A stretch of 64,000 bases of DNA from Leptospira adleri (GTDB taxonomy: Bacteria; Spirochaetota; Leptospiria; Leptospirales; Leptospiraceae), in NCBI RefSeq assembly GCF_002811985.1, contig NZ_NPDU01000021.1, positions 3,501 to 67,500 on the forward strand. The letters are read 5' to 3'. The notes under the pieces are model-generated. The model did not search any database. It saw nothing but the letters and a program-made list of their open reading frames with translations, and was not told the DNA's origin. Made by a program: the position numbers and the translations under genes. Below are positions 23,612-31,829 of the stretch, in pieces; position 1 is the stretch's first letter; the number at the start of each line of letters is the position of its first letter.

Positions 23612-25213
23612 ATGGAAAAAAAGGGACGCTCGGGTCGCAAGGCTGGACTCGAATCTATTCGAAAATTCTTATTCTCAGATACTAAGGCGGAAACCGATGG
23701 AGATAAAACTCCGGTCGCATTCTTTTGCTTTCTATTTCTTTTTGTCTTTCTTTTAAACTGCAATCCGCTTCAGTCTCAAAATACTTGCGATCCTTTTAAT
23801 AAGGATTTTAATCTTATTTTTCTTATCAAAGGCGCCATGAACGATAAGACCGCAACCTGCGGACTCGGAAGAAAGGTAAGTGCGAATCTTAAAGTTCAGA
23901 GTTTAATTCCGGCCGACGGCGCTTCCTCCGTCGACAGGGGAGCCAATATTCGATTTTCATTTTCGGAGGCTGTAGACGCGAGTAGCCTCACGATGCAGAC
24001 GAGTTCCGGAGTCTGTTCCGGCTCCGTTCAGATGAGCTTGAACGACTTCGCTTCCTGCGAAGGAGGCGAAGTCGATTTTTCCGCCAATCCTTCTTTCCAA
24101 ATTCTGACCAAGAATATTCTAAAAGGAGGAGTCAATTACAAGATAAGGGTTACTACGGATATCCTCAACGTTGCGGGAGAAAGTATGCCCAACGCTTACA
24201 CTTCGACTAACGGTTTTTATACGAACGGTTCATGGGCCTATGTTACCAATGCGACCACGGGTGATATCTGGATGTTCACAATCGATCCTGCAACGGGCGT
24301 TCTGCTCAACAACACACCGGCAACGATCGCAGCCGCCACAGGTCCCGTTTCGTTGACGGTCCATCCTTCCGGAAAATTTCTCTATTGCGCCAATCAAGGA
24401 TCCGGATCGATCTATTACTATTCGATCGATTCCGCGACGGGCAACTTAACCTTTCTCAATGCAATCGGAGCGGCCGACGTGACAAGTTTCAAAATCCACC
24501 CGTCCGGCAATTTTGCCTTCGCCACCGGAGGCAATCCTCAAAACGTCATCTATCAATATATTCTAGATCCGGCCACAGGAGCGTTGAGTCCCAATATCGT
24601 CCCCGCGCCCTTTATCGGCGGAGATCCAAGAGATCTTACGATCGATCCGACCGGAAAATTTGCGTTCGTTTCCTTATTTGCCTCGGGGAATATTTACGTT
24701 TATTCTATCGACTCCATGGGACTGACGAATATTCTTTCGATTATGCCGGGTGGGTCGAGTCCAATCGGAATCAGCATGGATCCTTCCGGTAAACATCTCT
24801 ATTCAGTCAATTCCGTCGGGAACTCGGTAACCATCTATAACATGGACTCAGGCGGGAACCTAACCTTAGCCGGCGGGTTTTCAACGGGGACGACTCCTTG
24901 GAGCATTCATTTTGATCCTAAGGGAAGATTCGCTTACGTCGCAAACAACGCGTCCGCGACGACTAACGTAAGCATCGGACTGTTAGATCCAACAACCGGA
25001 CTTCTCACTTCGGTCGGAGGTCCTCTCACAGCAAGTCTCGGCACTCGGAATTTTGTCGTGGACCCAAGCGGTAAATACGCCTATTCGACCGAATCGACCG
25101 GGAACATCGTTTATATGTATAGAATCATCGACTCGAGCGGAAACTTAAGTTTCAATACCCCCGCATTCACCGGAGTCGGAGCTCCAGGCGGTTGGGCGAT
25201 CGAAATCTACTAA
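23612..25213 (+). CDS. Beta-propeller lipoprotein with Ig-like domain (copy 1)
   Basis: A 533-residue surface or periplasmic lipoprotein candidate. The hydrophobic stretch at ~35-50 ends in FLLNC, a loose spirochaetal lipobox. Next comes a bacterial Ig-like (SbsA-type) domain at ~90-205: SLIPADGASSVDRGANIRFSFSEAVD, then KGGVNYKIRVTTDI. About seven beta-propeller blades follow (215-530), each with a DPSGKFxYxxN-type turn, as in YVTN/lactonase-like propellers. No catalytic residues are evident. A paralogue lies 509 bases downstream and shares long near-identical stretches. The start is uncertain because the signal is unusually far from the N-terminus. Confidence 0.82.
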   Translation: MEKKGRSGRKAGLESIRKFLFSDTKAETDGDKTPVAFFCFLFLFVFLLNCNPLQSQNTCDPFNKDFNLIFLIKGAMNDKTATCGLGRKVSANLKVQSLIPADGASSVDRGANIRFSFSEAVDASSLTMQTSSGVCSGSVQMSLNDFASCEGGEVDFSANPSFQILTKNILKGGVNYKIRVTTDILNVAGESMPNAYTSTNGFYTNGSWAYVTNATTGDIWMFTIDPATGVLLNNTPATIAAATGPVSLTVHPSGKFLYCANQGSGSIYYYSIDSATGNLTFLNAIGAADVTSFKIHPSGNFAFATGGNPQNVIYQYILDPATGALSPNIVPAPFIGGDPRDLTIDPTGKFAFVSLFASGNIYVYSIDSMGLTNILSIMPGGSSPIGISMDPSGKHLYSVNSVGNSVTIYNMDSGGNLTLAGGFSTGTTPWSIHFDPKGRFAYVANNASATTNVSIGLLDPTTGLLTSVGGPLTASLGTRNFVVDPSGKYAYSTESTGNIVYMYRIIDSSGNLSFNTPAFTGVGAPGGWAIEIY

Positions 25214-25722
25214 AAGAATTTAGAATATTCTATTTTATTGATTTACTTACATTTCTATATAACCGCCAAAGTAGCCACTGGCGACGCCAAAACGAGGGAG
25301 ACAATCCTTTTGCCTTGGTTTTCCCGATAGGGATACTTTTTCCGAACCACTTTTCCAATTTCTAAAAGACTCCTAAGCTTTCCGAAGCGTGCGCAAAAAC
25401 GAGACGCGCTAACAAAGGAACTCGAAACGACATTACGATAGACTAAGAGAAACGCGTTTGGTGTTCCGCCCTCTTCGCAGTGAAAAGGTGCGATTTTATT
25501 TTTTCGACTCGCTGTTCGAACGCGGATTCGCTTCTCGAACTCTCAAAAGGAAATTCCTATTTTTTTCCTTAGCCACAAATCGAAGAACGCGCAATCCACG
25601 AGAAGCAATTTAGAATTTCCTAATTTCTTTTCGAAACATATTTTATAAGTTAATAATTCAGAGTATCCGTTCCTAAAGAGGATCGCCTTGACAGAGCGAT
25701 TTTCAATTTTCAGTCTGAATCC
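25214..25722. other. Spacer between the propeller paralogues
   Basis: No coding frame is convincing. The last ~45 bases (25690-25722) repeat the segment upstream of copy 1: TTGACAGAGCGATTTTCAAT at 25688-25707, versus a one-base variant at 23578. The rest is degenerate, with stop codons in all frames, and may be remnant sequence from the duplication. Confidence 0.5.
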
Positions 25723-27327
25723 ATGAATGAAACGATTGTCAAAAGCCGTGGATCTGAAATTTGTCGCTTAATTATTCTCAATTTAGAATTATCTTGTTCG
25801 TTCTTTTCAGCCCGAACCTTCAGAACTTGGATTGTCTTTTTCTCTTGTCTTCCACTCGTTTTGAGCAATTGTAATCCTCTATCGTTTCAAAACTCTTGCG
25901 ATCCTTTTAACAATGACTTTTATCTTGTTGCTCTTCTAAAATCGGCATTGAACGACAAGACATCAACCTGCGGACTCAGTAGAAAGGTAAGCGCCAATCT
26001 TCGGGTGACCAACTTGACTCCGAGCGACGGAGGCTCCTCCGTTCCAAGAGGAAGCGATATTCGTTTTTCATTCACCGAATTGATTGACACAAACAGCCTG
26101 ACGATGCAGTCGAGTTCAGGCGTATGTTCCGGTTCCGTTCACATCAGTCAAAACGACTTCAACACTTGTGAGGCCGGATCCATCGACGCTTCATCGAATC
26201 CTTTCGTAAGGATCGTTCCGCAAACTGTTTTAAAAGGAGGCGTCAACTATAAGATTCGAATTACTACAGACGTTCTCAATTCTGCGGGTGAAAGTATGGC
26301 TAACGTTTACACTTCGACAAACGGCTTTTATACGAAAGGTTCTTGGGCTTACGTTACGAATGCAACGACCGGTGAAATCTGGATGTTTACGATCGATCCT
26401 GCAACGGGCGTTCTGCTCAACAACACACCGGCAACGATCGCAGCTGCCACAGGTTCCGTTTCGTTGACGGTCCACCCTTCCGGAAAATTTCTCTATTGCG
26501 CAAATTCCACTACAGGTTCGATCTCCTATTATTCGATCGATCCTGATTCCGGCAACCTCACCTATATCAATGGAATCGGTGCAGTCGATGCCGTGAGTAT
26601 CAAAATTCATCCTTCCGGAAATTTTGCTTACGTCGCAGCATCCTCTCCAACGTCATTAATCTATACTTATAGAATAGACGCGAATAACGGCGATCTAATC
26701 CCGAATGGAAGCGGTTTTTATTCTGCATCTGGAGACCCTCAAGACATCGCAATCGATCCAACGGGAAAGTTCGCCTTCGCTCCGCTAAATTTGACCGGTG
26801 GCATTCGGAGTTTTTCAATCGACTCTTCAGGATTGATCAATCAATATTCCCTGATTACTCCGGGATTGACCAATCCGATCGGGGTAAACATGGACCCATC
26901 GGGGCAATTTCTCTATATCGTAAATTCGAATGGGAACTCGGTCAGTATTTTTCGAATGGATTCTGCAGGAATACTTTCATTGACAGGCGCATTCACAACC
27001 GGCACGACTCCTTGGAGCATTCATTTTGATCCTAAGGGAAGATTCGCATACGTCGCAAACAACGCCTCCGCGTCGACTAACGTGAGTATCGGTCTGTTAG
27101 ATCCTGCAACCGGACTTCTCACTCCGGTCGGAGGTCCTATCACAGCAAGCCTCGGCACTCGGAATTTTGTCGTGGACCCAAGCGGTAAATACGCCTATTC
27201 GACCGAATCGACCGGGAACATCGTTTATATGTATAGAATCATCGACTCGAGCGGAAACTTAAGTTTCAATACCCCCGCATTCACCGGAGTCGGAGCTCCG
27301 GGAGGTTATGGAATGGAAATCTATTGA
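25723..27327 (+). CDS. Beta-propeller lipoprotein with Ig-like domain (copy 2)
   Basis: A 534-residue paralogue of the preceding gene with the same plan: signal and lipobox (LVLSNC) near residue 50, Ig-like domain (~90-205) and a seven-bladed YVTN-like propeller. The Ig-like domain and middle blades have diverged (for example PSDGGSSVPRGSDIRFSFTE). A block near blade 1 and the last ~50 codons are almost identical at DNA level to copy 1, a gene-conversion pattern. The C-terminus differs only in the last residues (GYGMEIY against GWAIEIY). Confidence 0.82.
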   Translation: MNETIVKSRGSEICRLIILNLELSCSFFSARTFRTWIVFFSCLPLVLSNCNPLSFQNSCDPFNNDFYLVALLKSALNDKTSTCGLSRKVSANLRVTNLTPSDGGSSVPRGSDIRFSFTELIDTNSLTMQSSSGVCSGSVHISQNDFNTCEAGSIDASSNPFVRIVPQTVLKGGVNYKIRITTDVLNSAGESMANVYTSTNGFYTKGSWAYVTNATTGEIWMFTIDPATGVLLNNTPATIAAATGSVSLTVHPSGKFLYCANSTTGSISYYSIDPDSGNLTYINGIGAVDAVSIKIHPSGNFAYVAASSPTSLIYTYRIDANNGDLIPNGSGFYSASGDPQDIAIDPTGKFAFAPLNLTGGIRSFSIDSSGLINQYSLITPGLTNPIGVNMDPSGQFLYIVNSNGNSVSIFRMDSAGILSLTGAFTTGTTPWSIHFDPKGRFAYVANNASASTNVSIGLLDPATGLLTPVGGPITASLGTRNFVVDPSGKYAYSTESTGNIVYMYRIIDSSGNLSFNTPAFTGVGAPGGYGMEIY

Positions 27328-27374
27328 GATTTTTGAATTCTCAAGAAGAATCGAATACCATGAAATTCTAATCT

Positions 27375-27394
27375 CTTGTGTGAGTTCCCACAAG
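27375..27394. repeat. Dispersed palindrome, GAGTTCC family
   Basis: CTTGTG and CACAAG flank TGAGTTCC, a short stem-loop. A second member, GTATGAGTTCCTAC, lies at 27451-27464. The same core recurs in several other intergenic regions of the window. Confidence 0.6.
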
Positions 27395-27569
27395 TTACGT
27401 CTCATGGGCGATTCTGTAAGAATTCAAATCGGTCCTTATCATCCGAAAAAGTATGAGTTCCTACATTTTAGATTTTTAGATTTTAGAAGGAGGCCCGGAC
27501 ATTTTAGAATATTCTAAAATTTAGATTTTTTTTTGAATAAAAAGTCTTCCCTGGATTTTTCTTTTCGGA

Positions 27570-28496
27570 TCAGAAAGTCCCTCTGGCGAAATGGGCCAAA
27601 ATTTCCATAGTAGCCGCCACTCCCAGATGAACGATGATACCGCCGACAATGGATCCGCTTCGATAAGAGAAAATTCCGAGAATCCATCCTCCGAAAAAGG
27701 AACCCAACGCTTCTCCGAACGGCTTATTGAAGTGCAAAAAACAGTACGCGATTGCCATCGGAAGAATCGAATTCTTACCCAAATATTTCACTAGAGGATA
27801 GATCATAAACCCTCTGAAAAACATTTCGAGTGCGACAAAATTCGTCAGATAAAAAAGTTCGAAAATACCAAACGTCCAATAAGGTGAAATTCCTAAAAAT
27901 TCCGAGGCCGTCGTATCGGAATAACGGGGATACACTTTTAAGAATGAGGGAGATCCCGAGGCCCAAAAGACGATCGGGATCATCAGGAGAAGCAGGATCC
28001 AATAGGGTAAAAGTTCAGTTTTTGTTTCAAGCCCCAGAGACGTCTCCGGCTTTTTGAGAAAATAGTAACCAACGGGCAAGATCAGATAGATCGCCGTGTT
28101 GATTCCGTAATTCAAACAAAGAAGCGAAAGATATCTTAATTCTTCCGGTAAAAAACCGAAGAGATCCAGATCTTCGAAACGAACCGAGCTGATCAAAACC
28201 AAAGTCGCCCAGATGGAAAATACGATCGAAAGAAAACCTTTCTTTCGCAGAAGATCCCACCGTTTGTAGGCGATCATGTAAGAACCGAAACCGGCGAACA
28301 AAGACAATCCGTAAAAGAAAAAGTGAAATACGTAGATCGTAAACGTTCCTTTCCAGATTCTTGTGAACGTCGGTCGTATCTGAAACGTATAGTTGAGCAA
28401 AAGACAAACGGTTACAAAGGCAATCGAAAAGAAAAGATGTCCGTATCGAAGGTCTTCTCTAAAATATTCGCATACATATCGAAAAAGTTTTTTCAC
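27570..28496 (-). CDS. CPBP-family intramembrane protease-like protein
   Basis: A 308-residue protein with about eight hydrophobic segments. The C-terminal ~100 residues match the CPBP/Abi fold: LEMFFRGFMIYPLV (motif 1), then AYCFLHFNKPFGEALGSFFGG (motif 2 with His) and GSIVGGIIVHLGV (final His). Motif 1 normally has two adjacent Glu before x3-R; here the first is Leu, leaving one Glu, so protease activity is uncertain. It overlaps nothing and follows a lipoprotein gene by one base, so the two are one operon. Confidence 0.78.
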   Translation of the reverse strand: MKKLFRYVCEYFREDLRYGHLFFSIAFVTVCLLLNYTFQIRPTFTRIWKGTFTIYVFHFFFYGLSLFAGFGSYMIAYKRWDLLRKKGFLSIVFSIWATLVLISSVRFEDLDLFGFLPEELRYLSLLCLNYGINTAIYLILPVGYYFLKKPETSLGLETKTELLPYWILLLLMIPIVFWASGSPSFLKVYPRYSDTTASEFLGISPYWTFGIFELFYLTNFVALEMFFRGFMIYPLVKYLGKNSILPMAIAYCFLHFNKPFGEALGSFFGGWILGIFSYRSGSIVGGIIVHLGVAATMEILAHFARGTF

Positions 28497-28497
28497 C

Positions 28498-29229
28498 CTA
28501 CTTCATGCTCTTAAAACGTTTTGAGAGTTCCGATGAGAATTCTTGAAGAGCCTTTTCCTTGCTTTCAGATACGATCGATACCTCGTCGATCCATCCGTAA
28601 GGTCTTGTGGAAGACGAGGACGCTTCCGACTCCGTAGTGAGATAGAGATATTCGTTTCTTACATCCCAAAGCGTTCCTTCCAGAGTGAATGTGGATTCTC
28701 CATGGGATCCGGGTATGATCCAAATTCCAACGATCGTCGCATAGAGAAGGCTAAGTATGTTCGGTTTTTGTTCGTAACGCGGGGTCGACTTGATCACCAA
28801 AACCGCATCGGCGCCGTAACGGGAAGCGAGGATCCGAATCTTCTTAATTCCATCCAACGTTCTCGTTCTGTTTTGATAGTAATTCTTAAATCCGCTTTCG
28901 TATCTTTCGGAATCCAAGTCGTAAACGGACGCCGAAATGAGAAACATCTGGGAGACGATTTTTTCAGCCCTTAGATTTTCTTCGATCGCAAGGAGCATGG
29001 ATTTATTTTTCGCGTCGATTCTATAATTGTGTCCTTCCGGATCTATAAAGTAGACTCCGACTCGAAACGGAAGACGAAGCTGCGGTTTGAGGGAAAGATA
29101 GTGTTTGATTTCCTCGGAATCGATCACGATTTTATTCGGATTTACTTCCGGCAAGGCGCCTCGATCGTAACCGGAGCTCGCGCAACCGATCTGCAACAAT
29201 AACAATAGAATCCAGATTTTTTTCTTCAT
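28498..29229 (-). CDS. Lipoprotein, function unknown
   Basis: A 243-residue lipoprotein: MKKKIWILLLLLQIGC ends in a clear lipobox. The start at ATG 29229 gives an ideal signal, with AAGGAG 11 bases upstream; an upstream ATG at 29253 would add eight residues. The mature part has GADAVLVIKSTPRYEQKPN and GESTFTLEGTLWDVRNEYLYLTTESEA, the alternating strands seen in CsgG-like or secretion-related lipoproteins, but no firm family. A 38-bp minisatellite lies 55 bases upstream and could affect expression. Confidence 0.75.
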   Translation of the reverse strand: MKKKIWILLLLLQIGCASSGYDRGALPEVNPNKIVIDSEEIKHYLSLKPQLRLPFRVGVYFIDPEGHNYRIDAKNKSMLLAIEENLRAEKIVSQMFLISASVYDLDSERYESGFKNYYQNRTRTLDGIKKIRILASRYGADAVLVIKSTPRYEQKPNILSLLYATIVGIWIIPGSHGESTFTLEGTLWDVRNEYLYLTTESEASSSSTRPYGWIDEVSIVSESKEKALQEFSSELSKRFKSMK

Positions 29230-29283
29230 TCGACCTTGTGCTCCTTGGTTCAACTTCTATATCCTTTTTTTGTGTTTTTTAGG

Positions 29284-29570
29284 ACAACATTTCGATGGAG
29301 TTCCAACATCGCTTTGTCCAGACAACATTTCGATGGAGTTCCAACATCGCTTTGTCCAGACAACATTTCGATGGAGTTCCAACAACGCTTTGTCCAAACA
29401 ACATTTCGATGGAGTTCCAACATCGCTTTGTCCAAACAACATTTCGATGGAGTTCCAACAACGCTTTGTCGAGACAACATTTCGATGGAGTTCCAACATC
29501 GCTTTGTCCAAACAACATTTCGATGGAGTTCCAACAACGCTTTGTCCAAACAACATTTCGATGGAGTTCC
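29284..29570. repeat. 38-bp tandem repeat (minisatellite/VNTR)
   Basis: Seven complete 38-bp units and a 21-bp partial one, head to tail, starting at 29284, 29322, 29360, 29398, 29436, 29474, 29512 and 29550. Units share ACAACATTTCGATGGAGTTC and differ mainly as CATCG/CAACG and CCAG/CCAA/CGAG. There are no unique spacers, so it is not CRISPR. It lies between radA's 3' end and the start of a lipoprotein gene. Since 38 is not a multiple of three, it opens spurious frames in several phases. Confidence 0.95.
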
Positions 29571-29690
29571 GTCCATTCGCCCGCTTTTGTAGTAACTACA
29601 ACAAAGGAAGTTTGTTTTTTTACTTGAAATCCGACTTAAAGTCCGAAACCAAAATCCTCGGTGAAATCCGTCTTTACAAAATCGAGTAAT

Positions 29691-31070
29691 TCAGTTTGCA
29701 CCGGGGAACAAAGAACGAAGATCGTTTAAGGAGCGAATCCCTTGGATCTGAATGTCCAAACTCTTATCGATCTCGCTTACGTTTCCCTCGGGGACGATCA
29801 CCTTCTTCATTCCGACGCCGGCGAGTTCCTTGATTCTCAAACTCGCCTGACCGATGCTTCTGACTTCTCCGGAAAGGCCGACTTCACCGAGAACGCAGGT
29901 TCCTTTGGGAAGCGGTTGATCCAAATAACTCGAAATGATCGAAGTGCAGATCGCAAGATCGAGAGCGGGTTCGTCCGCGTCTAACCCACCCGCGAGATTA
30001 CTGAAGATATCGCATTCGCCTAATTTGAGTTTGATGTATTTTTCGATCACGGCCGCCAGTAAGATCAAACGGCGCGTGTCCGGACCTTCCGCCATTCTTC
30101 TCGCTTGCGAAAAACCGGACTTGCTCACAAGTGCTTGGACTTCCACGGTCAACGCTCGGCTTCCTTCGAGGACCGCGCTGATCACGGAACCGCTTCTTTC
30201 TTCGGCTCCCGTGCTGATAAAAACCTGATTCCGGTCCCCGACTTCTCTCAGGCCTCCGGAGAACATTTCAAAGATCGCGAGATCTCCGACCGCGCCGAAA
30301 CGATTCTTCACCGCGCGCAACAGACGATAATAATTGAGACGATCCCCTTCAAAGTAAAGAACAGTATCCACGAGATGTTCCAAAACTTTCGGACCCGCGA
30401 TCGCACCTTCCTTTGTGATATGACCCGTCATCAAAATCGGAATCCCCGATCTCTTTGCGGTCTCGAGCAACACTTGTGTACATTCTCTGAGTTGAGTCAC
30501 CGTTCCCGCTTGGTTGGGAAGCGCTTCTCTTGCGATCGTCTGAATCGAATCCACAAAAACGACCGCAGGTCTTTCTCCTTCGATCATCGCAGAAATATTT
30601 TCCGCGTAGGTTTCCGAAGTAAGAAACAAATTCGCAGAACGAATCCCCATTCTTTCAGCGCGCATCCGAATCTGAGAAGGAGATTCTTCTCCCGAGATAT
30701 AAAGAACTTTTTTGTTTGCACTCGTCAGATTGCGGGAAACTTCGAGAACCAAGGTGGACTTCCCTACTCCGGGTTCTCCTCCGATCAAGGTCAACGAACC
30801 GGGAACGACTCCTCCACCCAAAACGAGATCCAGTTCTTTCAAACCGGTTCCCATTCTCTTGAGGGATTCTTCTTCCACCTTGTCGAGAGGAATGGGTTCC
30901 TTATACGATTTGTTTTTGTGAGAATTTCCGTTCGAAGCGGCGAATCTTTCTCCGCCGACTTCCTCTACGATCGTATTCCAGTTTCCGCAGGACTCGCATT
31001 TCCCGGCCCAGCGCGCATAGTCCTGACCGCAGGACTGGCAGACAAAATTTCGAGTGAGTTTCTTTTTCAA
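29691..31070 (-). CDS. radA: DNA repair protein RadA
   Basis: A branch-migration ATPase acting in recombinational repair. All parts are visible in 459 residues: a four-Cys zinc finger at ~10-35 (CQSCGQDYARWAGKCESC), Walker A GGEPGVGKST near 96, Walker B VVFVDSIQT, the RadA-specific KNRFGAVGD motif near 255 and the Lon-like C-terminal domain. Length is normal. Its start overlaps the stop of the RNase D-like gene (ATGA). Confidence 0.97.
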   Translation of the reverse strand: MKKKLTRNFVCQSCGQDYARWAGKCESCGNWNTIVEEVGGERFAASNGNSHKNKSYKEPIPLDKVEEESLKRMGTGLKELDLVLGGGVVPGSLTLIGGEPGVGKSTLVLEVSRNLTSANKKVLYISGEESPSQIRMRAERMGIRSANLFLTSETYAENISAMIEGERPAVVFVDSIQTIAREALPNQAGTVTQLRECTQVLLETAKRSGIPILMTGHITKEGAIAGPKVLEHLVDTVLYFEGDRLNYYRLLRAVKNRFGAVGDLAIFEMFSGGLREVGDRNQVFISTGAEERSGSVISAVLEGSRALTVEVQALVSKSGFSQARRMAEGPDTRRLILLAAVIEKYIKLKLGECDIFSNLAGGLDADEPALDLAICTSIISSYLDQPLPKGTCVLGEVGLSGEVRSIGQASLRIKELAGVGMKKVIVPEGNVSEIDKSLDIQIQGIRSLNDLRSLFPGAN

Positions 31071-31705
31071 TGTTCGAAAAGCGCGGGCATCTCAAGCCAA
31101 TCGATCTGGTTGAATACGGGAAGACAACGAAACGCTTCTCTCGCCAAAGATTCTCTTCCTTCTCTCACGAGAATTTCGGTCAGCTTTTGTTCGAGAGAAA
31201 TGAGATACTTCACGTCTCCGCTTGCATAATCCACTTGATCCTTGGTAAGAATTTTTTTCCCCCAATCCGACGATTGATTCTTCTTATCCAAGGTCTCGTC
31301 GTAAAATTCTCGGATGAGATCCTTGAGTCCGTGTTTGTCCGTATAAGTCCTCGCGAGTTTACTCGCGATTTTTGTGCAAAAAACGTTCTGCATCGAGATT
31401 CCCAAACGATAGCGAAGGAAGAGAGTATCCATTCTTGCGAAGTGAAAAATTTTTACGATCTCCGGATTTTCGAATAAGGACTTGAGATGAGGAGCCTCTT
31501 TTTGATCCGGAAGAATCTGAACCAAACTCACGTTATTCGAAGAATCGCAGATCTGAACGACGCAGAGCCTGTCCCTTCTCGGATTGAGTCCCATCATCTC
31601 GCAGTCGACGGCCAAACGATCGTCGGCCAGATATTCTTCGAATCTTTTTTGTGTCAGATCCCCGGGAAAAAGCTCCGGTTTTATAGTTGAACGTTTTGGA
31701 GGCAT
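31067..31705 (-). CDS. RNase D-like 3'-5' exonuclease
   Basis: A 212-residue DEDD-family exonuclease domain. Motif 1 is AVDCEMMGL (Asp, Glu), motif 2 FHFARMDTLFL (Asp) and motif 3 YASGDVKYLISLEQ (Tyr, Asp), so the metal ligands are complete. It lacks the C-terminal HRDC domains of classical RNase D and is about half its length, like the small RNase D-like proteins of several bacteria. It could act on tRNA ends or DNA. It is translationally coupled to radA. Confidence 0.85.
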   Translation of the reverse strand: MPPKRSTIKPELFPGDLTQKRFEEYLADDRLAVDCEMMGLNPRRDRLCVVQICDSSNNVSLVQILPDQKEAPHLKSLFENPEIVKIFHFARMDTLFLRYRLGISMQNVFCTKIASKLARTYTDKHGLKDLIREFYDETLDKKNQSSDWGKKILTKDQVDYASGDVKYLISLEQKLTEILVREGRESLAREAFRCLPVFNQIDWLEMPALFEH

Positions 31706-31829
31706 AATTTCATAATAATCCGTACCGCGTGGTTTCGGGAATCAAAAATACAAAACAAGGCCGCTGGAATTATAGAAAAGTTCCTCCTGAAAGAAAAATC
31801 AAGAGCGGCCCCAAAGCGATAGAACAAAA

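Noticed and set aside
29284..29570. CRISPR array
   Set aside because: Units are contiguous with no unique spacers and no cas genes nearby.
29236..29689. Several overlapping frames of 80-140 residues on both strands across the 38-bp repeats
   Set aside because: They are by-products of a 38-bp period with few stops; all phases are open and the residues are repeat translations.
30105..31229. 374-residue plus-strand frame opposite radA
   Set aside because: Antisense to radA and its neighbour, no domain, composition of a shadow frame.
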